Shown: one piece after another, positions 8,073 to 16,093 of the stretch | Numbering within the stretch: the stretch's first letter is position 1 | How the letters are laid out: every line of letters begins with the position of its first letter | Assembly: GCA_036009105.1 (NCBI GenBank) | Contig: DASYMJ010000235.1 | Span: 1 to 27,383 of the forward strand | From: JAFAVZ01 sp036009105 | Lineage (GTDB): Bacteria > Acidobacteriota > Thermoanaerobaculia > Gp7-AA8 | DNA length: 27,383 nucleotides | Direction: 5' to 3' | Position numbers and translations under genes: made by a program | The notes under the pieces: model-generated | What the model saw: only the letters and a program-made list of their open reading frames with translations | What the model was told of the DNA's origin: nothing | Database searches by the model: none

Positions 8073-8143
8073 TGGAGGGCCGGCTCTCAGCCGTCCGGCT
8101 GCCCGTTTGGCGCTGGGCCGGCTGAGAGCCGGCCCTGCATTTT
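8073..8143. repeat. REP/BIME-like inverted repeat B
   Basis: This is the second copy of the GGCCGGCTCTCAGCCGGCC family. The left arm (about 8073-8093) is degraded on its inner side, and the right arm (8115-8143) is intact and ends in CTGCATTTT. It lies between divergently transcribed genes, directly upstream of the -10 box of the plus-strand membrane protein gene. Confidence 0.8.
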
Positions 8144-8148
8144 GCCGT

Positions 8149-8154
8149 TACACT
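8149..8154 (+). promoter_or_regulatory. -10 box (TACACT) 8 nt before a GTG start
   Basis: TACACT is followed by 8 nt and then the GTG at 8163, with no Shine-Dalgarno. It fits the leaderless pattern seen at several genes in this window. Confidence 0.5.
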
Positions 8155-8162
8155 GTCCTCAC

Positions 8163-8864
8163 GTGCGCCGTCACTTCCTCCCTTTTGTCATCGCTGCAGC
8201 CCTGTTCATGGCCGCCGTCCTGCTCCTGGAGGCGGACGGCCTGGCCCGCCAGCTCTCCCTCGGCCTGGCCACCGCCGGCTTCGTCTACCTCTTCGCGCGC
8301 GGCACCGGCGTGGAGGGGCGGCACATCCTCACCGCCTGCATCGTGGCGACGCTCGGTGAAGTGGTGCTCTCCATCGGGTGGGGGCTGTACTCGTACCGGC
8401 ACGCCATCATCCCGCTCTACGTGCCGCCCGGCCATGGGCTGTTCTACGCGCTGGCCGCGGCCACCGCGCAGCAACGGGCGCTGCGGGCGAGGAGTGAAGG
8501 CATCGTCAAGGCGGTGATGATCGTCGGCTCGGTCATCGCCGTCGTCAGCCTCCTCGCCTCGCGCGACGCCTGGGGGTTCCTCTGGTGGCTGGGCGCGGTG
8601 GGCCTGGTGCGCGTCTCGAAAAACAGGCTGATGCTCGCCTCCTGCTTCGTCTACACCATCCTCCTGGAGTGGGCCGGGACGGCGATCGGCAACTGGCGGT
8701 GGGCGGCGGTCGTGCCCGGCGTTGGCCTCGGCTCGGCCAACCCGCCGGCCGGCGTCGGCATCCTCTACATCCTGCTCGACCTGATGGTGATGGGCATCAT
8801 GAGCATCGATCTCGCTACAATCACGCCGTGGAAGACCACCAGCTCGTACCGCAGCGCAGACTGA
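8163..8864 (+). CDS. Polytopic membrane protein of unknown function
   Basis: A 233-aa integral membrane protein with about six or seven hydrophobic segments (for example FLPFVIAAALFMAAVLLL near the N-terminus, ILYILLDLMVMGIMSIDLAT near the C-terminus). A TTG upstream at 8142 would give a longer protein, but it lies in the repeat. The GTG at 8163 follows a TACACT box by 8 nt and starts RRHFLPFV, a natural basic residue-then-membrane topology. I do not recognise the family. Its last 37 bases overlap the start of the penicillin-binding protein gene in another frame and contain that gene's -10 box, so the two genes are packed together but the second can be transcribed separately. A link to cell-wall synthesis is only positional. 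Confidence 0.75.
   Translation: MRRHFLPFVIAAALFMAAVLLLEADGLARQLSLGLATAGFVYLFARGTGVEGRHILTACIVATLGEVVLSIGWGLYSYRHAIIPLYVPPGHGLFYALAAATAQQRALRARSEGIVKAVMIVGSVIAVVSLLASRDAWGFLWWLGAVGLVRVSKNRLMLASCFVYTILLEWAGTAIGNWRWAAVVPGVGLGSANPPAGVGILYILLDLMVMGIMSIDLATITPWKTTSSYRSAD
8816..8821 (+). promoter_or_regulatory. -10 box (TACAAT) for the PBP1A gene, inside the upstream gene
   Basis: TACAAT is followed by 6 nt and the GTG at 8828. The spacing puts the likely +1 at or next to the start codon. The box lies within the coding sequence of the preceding membrane protein. Confidence 0.5.
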
Positions 8865-11311
8865 CGCCGCTGAAAAAGCGCCTCCTCCTCGCCTTCGTCG
8901 CCATCTTCCTCGGCATCCCGGCCGGCTTCGTCACCGCCCACGCCATCCGCGTCCCGATCGTCAAATCGCTGGACGAATACACGCCGGCCATCATCACCCG
9001 CATCTACGACCGGCAGGGCATCCCCTTCGCCGACTACTCCATCCAGCGGCGCATCCTCGTCACCAAGCGGGAGATGGCGCCGATGCTGGTCAACGCCATC
9101 CTCGCCACGGAGGACGCTGATTTCTACCGCCACGGCGGCATCAACCCGAAGGCCATCCTGCGCGCGGCGCTCAAGGACGTCATCGCCATGCGGCGCGTGG
9201 AAGGCGCATCCACCATCACCCAGCAGGTGGCCAAGCAGCTCTTCCTCACCAGCGACAAGAAGTTCCGCCGCAAGGTGAACGAGGCCTTCCTCGCCGTCGA
9301 CATCGAGAAGAACTACACCAAGGACCAGATCCTCGAGCTGTACGCGAACCTGATGTACCTCGGGCACGGCGCATACGGCGTGGAGTCCGCCTCCCGCCTC
9401 TATTTCGGCAAGCACGCGAAGGACCTGACCACGCCCGAGGCGGCGATGATCGCCGGCCTGATGCGCTCGCCGATCTACTGCAGCCCGATCAGCTATCCGA
9501 AGGCGGCGCTGGCGCGGCGCAACCACGTCCTGCGCCGGCTGTACGACGAGAAATACATCGACCGCACCCAGCTGCAGCAGTACCTCGCCACGCCGATCAC
9601 CCTCGGCACGTTCAAGGAAGAGGCGCCGAAGGTCGGGGCGTACTTCGCGGAAGAGATCCGGCAATACATCGAGCGGAGCGACCGCTACGGCGTGGAGGAG
9701 CTCTACAAGCGAGGCCTCAAAGTGGACTCCACGCTCGACCTGCGCATGCAGATCGCCACCGAGTCCGCGCTGCAGCGCGGGCTGCGCGCGTTCGATCACC
9801 GCCGCGGCTTCCGCCGCCCGGCGCGCAACCTCGTGACCGAGGGGATCGATCCGCTGAAGTACAAGGACCCGGGCTGGAGCAACGAGGAGTACGGCGTCGA
9901 CAGGCTCTATCCGGCCGTCGTCCTGGAGGCGACGAAGAAGGGCGTCTCGGTCCGCCTCAACCGCGATCAGCTGGAGCTGCCGCCGGCCTCATTCGCCTGG
10001 ACGGAGAAGAAGTCGATGGAGGGCGTGCTCAAGAGGGGAGACGTGGTGTACGTCCGCCTCGACGAGAACGCGAAGACGAAGCAGCGCACCTGGATGCTCG
10101 ACCAGCTGCCGCAGGTGCAGGGTGCGGTCGTCGCCCTCGACGTGAAGACCGGCGAGGTGCGGGCGCTCGTCGGCGGCTACGACTTCCAGATCTCGAAATT
10201 CAACCGGGCCATCCAGTCGCGGCGGCAGACCGGCTCGTCGTTCAAGCCGTTCGTGTACGGCGCGGCATTCGAGAAAGGCCTGACGCCGGCCGATACCTTG
10301 TTCGACGCGCCGATCGCGATCCCGGTCGGCAACCAGCTCTACGCCCCGAAGAACTACTACGGCAAATACGCCGGCATCGTGACCATCCAGCGGGCGCTGG
10401 AGCTCTCCATCAACGTGCCGGCGGTGAAGACGTACATGATGGTCGGCGGCGACAACGTGGTCGACTTCGCGAAGCGGTGCGGCATCACGGCCGACCTGCC
10501 GAAGTACCCCTCCCTCGCCCTCGGAGCAGCCGGCGTGGCGCCGATCGAGATGACGGCGGCGTACAACGTCTTCGCCAACCAGGGCGTGTACGTGAAGCCG
10601 CGCCTGATCCGCCGCATCTCCGATCAGACCGACCGGGTGTTGGAGGAGCCGCGCTCCGAGCTCTCCGAGGCGACGCTGGCGCCGGTGGCTTACGAGCTGG
10701 CGTACATGCTGCGCGGTACCGTCAACCGCGGCACCGCCTACGCCGCGCACAACCTGATGATGCCGATCGCCGGCAAAACCGGAACGACGAACGGTTACAC
10801 CGACGCGTGGTTCATCGGCTTCTCGCCCGAGTTCACGGTCGGCGTGTGGGTCGGCTACGACGATCCGAGCCGCACCCTGGGCGGCGGCGCAACGGGGGCG
10901 GAAGTGGCGCTGCCGATCTGGATCGACATCTACAAGCAGTTCGAGGCGCTGAAGCTGCGCACGCCGAAGGAGAACTTCGATCCGCCGGCCGGCGTGGTCA
11001 TCGTGCCGATGGACCTCAAGAGCGGCCGCCGCGGCACCGGCCCCTGCGAGCGGGTGGTCATGCAGGCGTTCGTGGCCGGCCAGGAGCCCGACCACGACTG
11101 CAGCGGTGCGACGGTCGCGGTGAGCAAGCTGCCGTACTACCTGCAGCGTCCCTTCTATCAGCCGAAGGAGCTGGAGCCGACCCAGGCCGCGAACGACGCC
11201 TCCGCCCAGTCGGGGGAGGGGGCGGAGTCGCCCGCGCCGAACGTGGAGGAGGAGCCGCCGCCGGCGCCTCCCGCGACGACCACGACGGGGACGGGCAGCG
11301 CAGAACGATGA
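8828..11311 (+). CDS. Class A penicillin-binding protein (PBP1A family): glycosyltransferase plus transpeptidase
   Basis: An 827-aa bifunctional peptidoglycan synthase that polymerises lipid II and cross-links stem peptides in the periplasm. The frame is open further upstream; the GTG at 8828 is chosen for its TACAAT-N6 context and gives a short basic cytoplasmic tail before one TM helix (about residues 18-38). The GT51 domain has catalytic E95 in EDADFYRHGG, then GASTITQQ (126-133) and KDQILELYANLMYLGHGAYG. The transpeptidase shows S470-S-F-K473, S527-I-N529 and K650-T-G-T-T. All key residues are intact, so it should be penicillin-sensitive and active. The C-terminal 45 residues are an acidic, proline/threonine-rich tail. 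The stop codon lies inside the left arm of a heptamer-built hairpin. Confident family call; the exact paralogue is not determined. Confidence 0.95.
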   Translation: MEDHQLVPQRRLTPLKKRLLLAFVAIFLGIPAGFVTAHAIRVPIVKSLDEYTPAIITRIYDRQGIPFADYSIQRRILVTKREMAPMLVNAILATEDADFYRHGGINPKAILRAALKDVIAMRRVEGASTITQQVAKQLFLTSDKKFRRKVNEAFLAVDIEKNYTKDQILELYANLMYLGHGAYGVESASRLYFGKHAKDLTTPEAAMIAGLMRSPIYCSPISYPKAALARRNHVLRRLYDEKYIDRTQLQQYLATPITLGTFKEEAPKVGAYFAEEIRQYIERSDRYGVEELYKRGLKVDSTLDLRMQIATESALQRGLRAFDHRRGFRRPARNLVTEGIDPLKYKDPGWSNEEYGVDRLYPAVVLEATKKGVSVRLNRDQLELPPASFAWTEKKSMEGVLKRGDVVYVRLDENAKTKQRTWMLDQLPQVQGAVVALDVKTGEVRALVGGYDFQISKFNRAIQSRRQTGSSFKPFVYGAAFEKGLTPADTLFDAPIAIPVGNQLYAPKNYYGKYAGIVTIQRALELSINVPAVKTYMMVGGDNVVDFAKRCGITADLPKYPSLALGAAGVAPIEMTAAYNVFANQGVYVKPRLIRRISDQTDRVLEEPRSELSEATLAPVAYELAYMLRGTVNRGTAYAAHNLMMPIAGKTGTTNGYTDAWFIGFSPEFTVGVWVGYDDPSRTLGGGATGAEVALPIWIDIYKQFEALKLRTPKENFDPPAGVVIVPMDLKSGRRGTGPCERVVMQAFVAGQEPDHDCSGATVAVSKLPYYLQRPFYQPKELEPTQAANDASAQSGEGAESPAPNVEEEPPPAPPATTTTGTGSAER

Positions 11312-11380
11312 ACGAGGAAGGATGAACGATGAACATCGCCCGCCCTCTGTTCATCGTTCATCCTTCATCGTTCATTGTTC
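11303..11380. repeat. Heptamer-built hairpin H1 at the end of the PBP gene
   Basis: Arms 11303-11335 and 11348-11380 pair over 33 bp with two mismatches, leaving a 12-nt loop. The arms are made of repeats of GATGAAC. The PBP stop codon (11309-11311) is inside the left arm. It may act as a terminator or 3' mRNA protector. Confidence 0.85.
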
Positions 11381-11478
11381 CAGCCGTCCTCGAAGCGCCT
11401 CACCCTGCCCTCACCGGATGACGCATTGACGCGTCCCTCCCGTCACCGCTCTCTGGCAGGCGTGCGCATCTGTTTTGC

Positions 11479-11484
11479 TAGTCT
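11479..11484 (+). promoter_or_regulatory. -10-like box (TAGTCT) 9 nt before the lipoprotein ATG
   Basis: TAGTCT is followed by 9 nt and the ATG at 11494, with no Shine-Dalgarno. It is a weaker match to the TACAAT pattern than the other examples. Confidence 0.3.
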
Positions 11485-11493
11485 GTCGTGTAT

Positions 11494-12258
11494 ATGAAAT
11501 ACATCGCACTGCCCGCGCTTCTTCTCGCCGCCTGCGCCAGCACCACCACCGCGCACGTCGGTCTGCCCGATGCGTTCACCGCGAACGCCGAGCGGGTGCC
11601 GATGAAGCGCAGCGCGTGGACGCACTCGAAGTCGCCGCTGACCATCGGCTCGTACAAAGTGGTCTCCTTCCACGATGCGAAGAAAACACACGTGAAATCG
11701 AGCAACGTGGTACCGATCTACCTGCCCGACCCGACGCACACCGCCGCGACCTCCAAGACCACCAGGCAGACCATCACCTTCGTGCTCAATGAAGCCGGTC
11801 AGCCGCGCTGGGACACGGAGTGCCAGGTGCGCGAGCACGCCGAGGGGTTCACCTCGAAGATCGCTTCGGGCGATGTGCGCTCCAACCGGGACATGGTCTG
11901 CACCTTCAAAGGGGCGGACGGCTTCTGGACCATGACCACGTGGGGCTATCACAACGGCATGCAGAACAGCGTGAAGGGCGAGCTGACGGACGGCACCTCC
12001 ACCTGGGAACTGCAGCCGATCTACGAGATCCGCGGAGAGAACGGCTCCGGCATCACGCTGCCGGTGCCCATCGGCTTCGCGCTGAAGAACGGCGGGGAGA
12101 CCGTCGCCGCGACCGACACCGTTGGCTCCAACCAAGGCTCGCTGCTCGTCTCCCGGAACCTGGAGCCGCAACAGAAGTCGATCGCCGCCGCATCGCTCGC
12201 GGCCGTGTTGCTGCAGCTGGAGGATCGGGGCGGGAGGGTGATTCCGGATCTGTGGTAG
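11494..12258 (+). CDS. Lipoprotein of unknown function
   Basis: A 254-aa protein with a lipoprotein signal: a short N-terminus, hydrophobic run IALPALLLAAC and lipobox cysteine C14, so it should be lipidated and anchored on the periplasmic side of a membrane. The rest is a soluble, probably beta-rich domain with the stretches TFVLNEAGQPRWDTEC, MVCTFKGADGFWTMTTWG and WELQPIYEIRG; two cysteines in that region could form a disulphide. No family is recognised. The ATG at 11494 is preferred over the GTG at 11488 because it gives the cleaner lipoprotein N-terminus. The gene stands alone and its stop is 10 bp from the convergent receiver gene. Confidence 0.75.
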   Translation: MKYIALPALLLAACASTTTAHVGLPDAFTANAERVPMKRSAWTHSKSPLTIGSYKVVSFHDAKKTHVKSSNVVPIYLPDPTHTAATSKTTRQTITFVLNEAGQPRWDTECQVREHAEGFTSKIASGDVRSNRDMVCTFKGADGFWTMTTWGYHNGMQNSVKGELTDGTSTWELQPIYEIRGENGSGITLPVPIGFALKNGGETVAATDTVGSNQGSLLVSRNLEPQQKSIAAASLAAVLLQLEDRGGRVIPDLW

Positions 12259-12268
12259 CGGGCAGCCG

Positions 12269-12658
12269 TCAGCGCGTCACGTACTTGTTGATCATCTCCA
12301 CCATCTTGTCGCGCGTGAGCGGCTTGCGCATCCAGGCGTTGGCCCCGGAGCTGGGGAACATCTCCTCCAGAGACTTCTCGGGGAGATCGGAGATGAGCAC
12401 GATGGGGATGTCCTTCTTGTTCGACTGCGACTTGAGGACTTCGCTGAGGCGGTTGCCCTTGATGCTGGGCAGGTTCACGTCCAGGAAGATGATGTCCGGC
12501 GTGTTGCCCGCCAGCACGTGATTGAACTCGATCCAGCTCGAGGCGGTGAGGACCGTGCACCCCTCCCGCTCGAGCAAAGCCCGGCCCAGCTTGAGGACGA
12601 GTGGGTTGTCGTCGAGGATCAGGACTGTCGTCTTCGACAAAGGCGGCATTGCTGACAT
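12269..12658 (-). CDS. Stand-alone CheY-like response regulator receiver
   Basis: A 129-aa single receiver domain with no output domain. All phosphorylation-site residues are present: the acidic pair D16-D17 (LILDDNP), phospho-acceptor D60 (IIFLDVNLPS), S90 in VLIS and K112 in MRKP. Such proteins pass phosphate between kinases and partners or act by direct binding. Frames extend upstream to 12724, but the ATG at 12658 is favoured because a CACAAT box lies 9 nt before it and a GGAGA run directly precedes it. It is transcribed away from the small membrane protein gene. The only kinase gene in the window is at 4431-5498; pairing with it is possible but unsupported by context. Confidence 0.9.
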   Translation of the reverse strand: MSAMPPLSKTTVLILDDNPLVLKLGRALLEREGCTVLTASSWIEFNHVLAGNTPDIIFLDVNLPSIKGNRLSEVLKSQSNKKDIPIVLISDLPEKSLEEMFPSSGANAWMRKPLTRDKMVEMINKYVTR

Positions 12659-12667
12659 TCTCTCCGT

Positions 12668-12673
12668 ATTGTG
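12668..12673 (-). promoter_or_regulatory. -10-like box (CACAAT) for the receiver gene
   Basis: CACAAT on the minus strand is followed by 9 nt and the ATG at 12658. It differs from TACAAT at one base and has the same placement as the other leaderless-type promoters here. Confidence 0.35.
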
Positions 12674-12747
12674 GACCGTGAAGGTGAATTCCGAGGCCAT
12701 GATACATTCACTGCCCGGCACCACGCCGAAATCTTAGAGGCCTCCGA

Positions 12748-13218
12748 TTGTCCGAATTTTCCTCGCCGCCGACCGCTTCCTCCACCCGCCTTCCGGCGGA
12801 CTATTACTGCGCGCCCTCCTCCGAAGTGCGGCCCCTCTTTCCGCGCTGGGTGCCGCTCGGCTGCGGCTCCGCCTCCGTCGCTTTCGTCCTCCTGCTCTTC
12901 GCCGGCGGCGCCTGGGTCCAGCGCGGCGGCCTGGAGCGCGCGGTCTCCTTCTTCCTGGGGATGATGCAGGGGGAGATGGCGGCCATGTACGACAAGGACG
13001 TCCCGGACGCGGACAAGCAGGCCCTCTCCGCCGGCATGAAGTCGTTCGGCGAGAACATCCGCACCGACCGCGTCCCCATGACGAAGCTCCCGCCCTTCAT
13101 GGACGCGGCGCAGCCGGCCATCGCGGACAAGCGCCTGACCCGCCAGGAGGTCACGCGCCTGCTCGACATCATCAACAAAGCGAACGTCCCCACTCCGCGG
13201 CGCCGGGCCGTCCCATGA
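12748..13218 (+). CDS. Small single-pass membrane protein upstream of uvrB
   Basis: A 156-aa protein with a proline/serine-rich N-terminus of about 33 residues, one hydrophobic helix at about 34-57 (VPLGCGSASVAFVLLLFAGGAWV), and a charged helical C-terminal region (KRLTRQEVTRLLDIINKAN). The family is not recognised. The TTG at 12748 is supported by AGAGG with a 7-nt spacer and by the absence of an earlier plausible start. Its TGA overlaps the uvrB ATG (ATGA, 13215-13218), so it is translationally coupled to uvrB. Whether that reflects function or only genome compaction is unknown. Confidence 0.72.
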   Translation: MSEFSSPPTASSTRLPADYYCAPSSEVRPLFPRWVPLGCGSASVAFVLLLFAGGAWVQRGGLERAVSFFLGMMQGEMAAMYDKDVPDADKQALSAGMKSFGENIRTDRVPMTKLPPFMDAAQPAIADKRLTRQEVTRLLDIINKANVPTPRRRAVP

Positions 13219-15209
13219 GCCAGTTCAAGCTCGCCTCCCCTTTCGAGCCGCAGGGCGACCAGCCGGAAGCCATCCGCCAGCTGGTGGAAGGCGTCCGGGC
13301 CGGCACCAAGGAGCAGGTCCTCCTCGGCGTCACCGGCTCGGGCAAGACCTTCACCGTGGCCAAGGTCATCGAGGCCATCAACCGGCCGACGCTCGTGCTC
13401 AGCCACAACAAGACGCTCGCCGCGCAGCTCTACCAGGAGTTCAAGAACTTCTTCCCCGACAACGCGGTGGCGTACTTCGTCTCCTATTACGACTACTACC
13501 AGCCCGAGGCTTACATCCCTCAGAACGATCTCTACATCGAGAAGGAGATGACCAAGAACGAGGAGATCGACAAGCTGCGCCTCGCCGCCACCAAGGCGCT
13601 CTTCGAGCGGCGCGACGTCATCATCGTGGCCTCCGTCTCCTGCATCTACGGCATCGGCGAGCCGGACCTCTATTACTCCATGCTCGTCTTCTTCGAGCGG
13701 GGGGTGGAGAAGCCGCTCACGGAGTACCTCCGCCGGCTCACCGAAATGCAGTACGAGCGGACGCCGTACGACCTCGCGCGCGGCACGTTCCGGGTGCGGG
13801 GGGACGTGCTCGAGCTCTGGCCGGCGTACGAGGACGATGCGGTGCGCATCGAGTTCTTCGGCGACGAGATCGACAAGATCACGCGCATCGATCCCATCAC
13901 CGGCCGCGCCGGCCGCAACTACGACCGGCTGGCCGTCTATCCCCGAACCCACTACGTCACGCCGCGGGAGCGGCTGCTCCACGCCATGGAGAATATTCGG
14001 GTCGAGCTCGACGAGCGTGTTACCGAGCTGCGCGCCAACGATCGCCTGCTGGAGGCGCAGCGCCTCTCCCAGCGGACCATGTTCGACCTGGAGATGATCG
14101 CGGAGCTCGGCTACTGCAACGGCATCGAGAACTACTCGCGCCACCTCTCCGGGCGCCAGCCCGGCGAGCCGCCGCCAACGCTGATCGACTACTTCCCGGA
14201 CGACTTCCTGCTTGTGGTCGACGAGTCGCATCAGACCATTCCCCAGGTGCGCGCCATGTGGGGCGGCGATCGCGCCCGGAAGGTGACGCTGGTCGAATAC
14301 GGCTTCCGCCTGCCCAGCGCCATCGACAACCGGCCGCTCTCCTTCGACGAGTTCCAGGGGAAGCTCGGTCAGATGCTCTTCATCTCCGCCACGCCCGGAC
14401 CGTTCGAGATGGAGAAGACGGGCGGCCATTTCATCGAGCAGGTGATCCGCCCCACCGGCCTGCTCGACCCGCAGATCGTGATCAAGCCGGTGAAGGGGCA
14501 GGTGGACGATCTGATCGGCGAGATCAAGGCGAGGATGGCCATCAACGAGCGGGTGATGGTCACGACGCTGACCAAGCGGATGTCCGAGGATCTGACCCGT
14601 TACCTGATGGAGCTCGGCATCAAGGTCAACTACCTGCACTCGGACGTCGAGACGCTGGAGCGCATCGCCATCATCCGCGACTTCCGCACCGGCGTGTACG
14701 ACGTGCTGATCGGCATCAACCTTCTGCGCGAGGGGCTGGACATCCCGGAGGTCTCGCTCGTGGCCGTGCTCGACGCGGACAAGGAAGGCTTCCTCCGCTC
14801 CACCACCTCGCTCATCCAGACCATCGGCCGCGCCGCGCGCAACGTGAACGGCATCGCCATCCTCTACGCGGACAAGATGACCGACTCGCTGAAGAACGCG
14901 ATCTCGGAGACGAATCGCCGCCGCGCCATCCAGGCGGCGTACAACGAGGAGCACGGCATCGAGCCGGCCTCGATCATCAAGGCCATCGACTCCGACCTGG
15001 TCAAGATGGCGAACCTCGACTACCTCGACCTCGCCCCGCTGCCCGGCTCGAAGACGAACCTGGAGCTGGCCGCCGGGGAGGACCTCGACAAGGCCATCAC
15101 GCGGCTGACCAAGGAGATGAAGGACGCCGCGAAGAATCTCGACTTCGAGAAGGCCGCGTCGCTGCGCGACCGGGTCCGCGAGCTGAAGGAGATGCGGATC
15201 TTCGTGTGA
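13215..15209 (+). CDS. uvrB: Excinuclease ABC subunit B
   Basis: A 664-aa UvrB, the DNA-damage verification helicase of nucleotide excision repair, which receives damaged DNA from UvrA and recruits UvrC. Visible features: Walker A GVTGSGKT (38-45), the damage-wedging beta-hairpin region rich in tyrosine (YYDYYQPEAYIP, about 91-102), the DESH Walker B box (336-339), helicase motifs including GINLLREGLDIPEVSL and QTIGRAARN, and the C-terminal UVR motif (about 625-660) that binds UvrC. Length and start are typical. It overlaps the upstream small membrane protein by ATGA and the downstream M50-like gene by GTGA, so all three are likely one operon. uvrC is encoded on the same strand about 5.6 kb further on. 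Confidence 0.98.
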   Translation: MSQFKLASPFEPQGDQPEAIRQLVEGVRAGTKEQVLLGVTGSGKTFTVAKVIEAINRPTLVLSHNKTLAAQLYQEFKNFFPDNAVAYFVSYYDYYQPEAYIPQNDLYIEKEMTKNEEIDKLRLAATKALFERRDVIIVASVSCIYGIGEPDLYYSMLVFFERGVEKPLTEYLRRLTEMQYERTPYDLARGTFRVRGDVLELWPAYEDDAVRIEFFGDEIDKITRIDPITGRAGRNYDRLAVYPRTHYVTPRERLLHAMENIRVELDERVTELRANDRLLEAQRLSQRTMFDLEMIAELGYCNGIENYSRHLSGRQPGEPPPTLIDYFPDDFLLVVDESHQTIPQVRAMWGGDRARKVTLVEYGFRLPSAIDNRPLSFDEFQGKLGQMLFISATPGPFEMEKTGGHFIEQVIRPTGLLDPQIVIKPVKGQVDDLIGEIKARMAINERVMVTTLTKRMSEDLTRYLMELGIKVNYLHSDVETLERIAIIRDFRTGVYDVLIGINLLREGLDIPEVSLVAVLDADKEGFLRSTTSLIQTIGRAARNVNGIAILYADKMTDSLKNAISETNRRRAIQAAYNEEHGIEPASIIKAIDSDLVKMANLDYLDLAPLPGSKTNLELAAGEDLDKAITRLTKEMKDAAKNLDFEKAASLRDRVRELKEMRIFV

Positions 15210-16093
15210 AGTGCCCCCGCTGCACGTTCGCCAACTCCGAGGAGGCGGCCGAGTGCGCGCGCTGCGGCGTGATCTTCGCCAAGTGGCAACCGCGTCCGGT
15301 CCTCCTCGATGAGGAGGACCGGGTCGGGAACGGCCGCATCGGTGGCAAGGAGCTGAAGGTCCTCGGCATCGGCCTGGCCATCGCGCTGGTCATCTACGCC
15401 ATCCCGTTTCTCCGCTTCGTCTTCGGCACTCTGGAGACGCTCTTTCACGAGCTCGGGCACGCCGTCGTGGCCTGGCTCCTCGGACATCCGGCCATCCCCG
15501 CGTTCGATTTCATGTTCGGCGGCGGCTTCACCCATCAGGGGGCGTTCCAGCTGCCCATCGCGCTCGCCGTGGCGGCGGGGTTCGGCTGGCTTGGCTGGCG
15601 CCTGCGCAGCAACCCGCGCGGCCTGGTCGCCCTCGGCGCCATCTTCACGGTCTGGCTGATTTTCGTGAGCGCCGACTGGCGCCGGGAGACGGTGATCGCC
15701 TCGGCCGGCGTGGCCTTCGAGCTGATCCTGGCCGGCATCCTCTTCTATCAGGCCCTGGCCGGCGTCGGCTGGCGCATTCCGGAGCTCGAGCGCCCCCTCG
15801 GCGCCTTCGTCGCGTTCTTCGTGCAGATCAACGCGATGCAGTTCCCCCTCCGCCTCCTCCACGATCCCGACTTCCTCGCCTCGTATCAGGAAGGAAAGGG
15901 AGGCGCGATCATGAACGACCTGGAGGTGGTAGCGCTCAACCTCCATATCCACACGCCGTTCAATCCGGGCATCAAAGGCCTGGCTATGGCGCTGTTCGTT
16001 TTTTCGTTCGTGCCCATCGGGGTGGCGGTGCTGTGGTACCTCAACCGGGCGAAGGCGCACCGGGCAATGAAGTCGCTGCTGGCCGTTGCTTAG
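15206..16093 (+). CDS. Zinc-ribbon, M50-like membrane metalloprotease
   Basis: A 295-aa membrane protein. The GTG at 15206 overlaps the uvrB stop and starts directly in a zinc ribbon with C3, C6, C17 and C20. A hydrophobic helix follows at about 50-68, then the HExxH motif H81-E-L-G-H85 (LETLFHELGHAVVAWLLG) and several further membrane segments (AVAAGFGWLGW, GLVALGAIFTVWLIFV, LILAGILFYQALAGV). The HExxH placed at the start of a membrane region resembles M50-type site-2 proteases, which cleave within or next to the membrane. A third metal ligand was not pinned down. The 3' end overlaps the convergent S41 peptidase gene by 53 bp. The protease class is likely; the substrate is unknown. Confidence 0.75.
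   Translation: MKCPRCTFANSEEAAECARCGVIFAKWQPRPVLLDEEDRVGNGRIGGKELKVLGIGLAIALVIYAIPFLRFVFGTLETLFHELGHAVVAWLLGHPAIPAFDFMFGGGFTHQGAFQLPIALAVAAGFGWLGWRLRSNPRGLVALGAIFTVWLIFVSADWRRETVIASAGVAFELILAGILFYQALAGVGWRIPELERPLGAFVAFFVQINAMQFPLRLLHDPDFLASYQEGKGGAIMNDLEVVALNLHIHTPFNPGIKGLAMALFVFSFVPIGVAVLWYLNRAKAHRAMKSLLAVA

Noticed and set aside
6106..8517. An 803-codon open frame on the plus strand opposite the CBM6 gene
   Set aside because: Low-complexity composition (R, G, V, A), no motifs, and it conflicts with a protein with a signal peptide, CBM6 and Ig-like domains.
11303..11380. CRISPR-like array or transposon terminal repeat
   Set aside because: Units are only 7 nt, are inverted around a single loop, and no cas or transposase gene is nearby.
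12804..14954. A 716-codon open frame on the minus strand opposite uvrB
   Set aside because: uvrB is unambiguous, and the antisense translation has no recognisable motif.
14258..15205. N-terminal extension of the M50-like gene through uvrB in another frame
   Set aside because: The extension is composition-biased and overlaps uvrB for 950 bp; the GTG at 15206 begins the zinc ribbon exactly.
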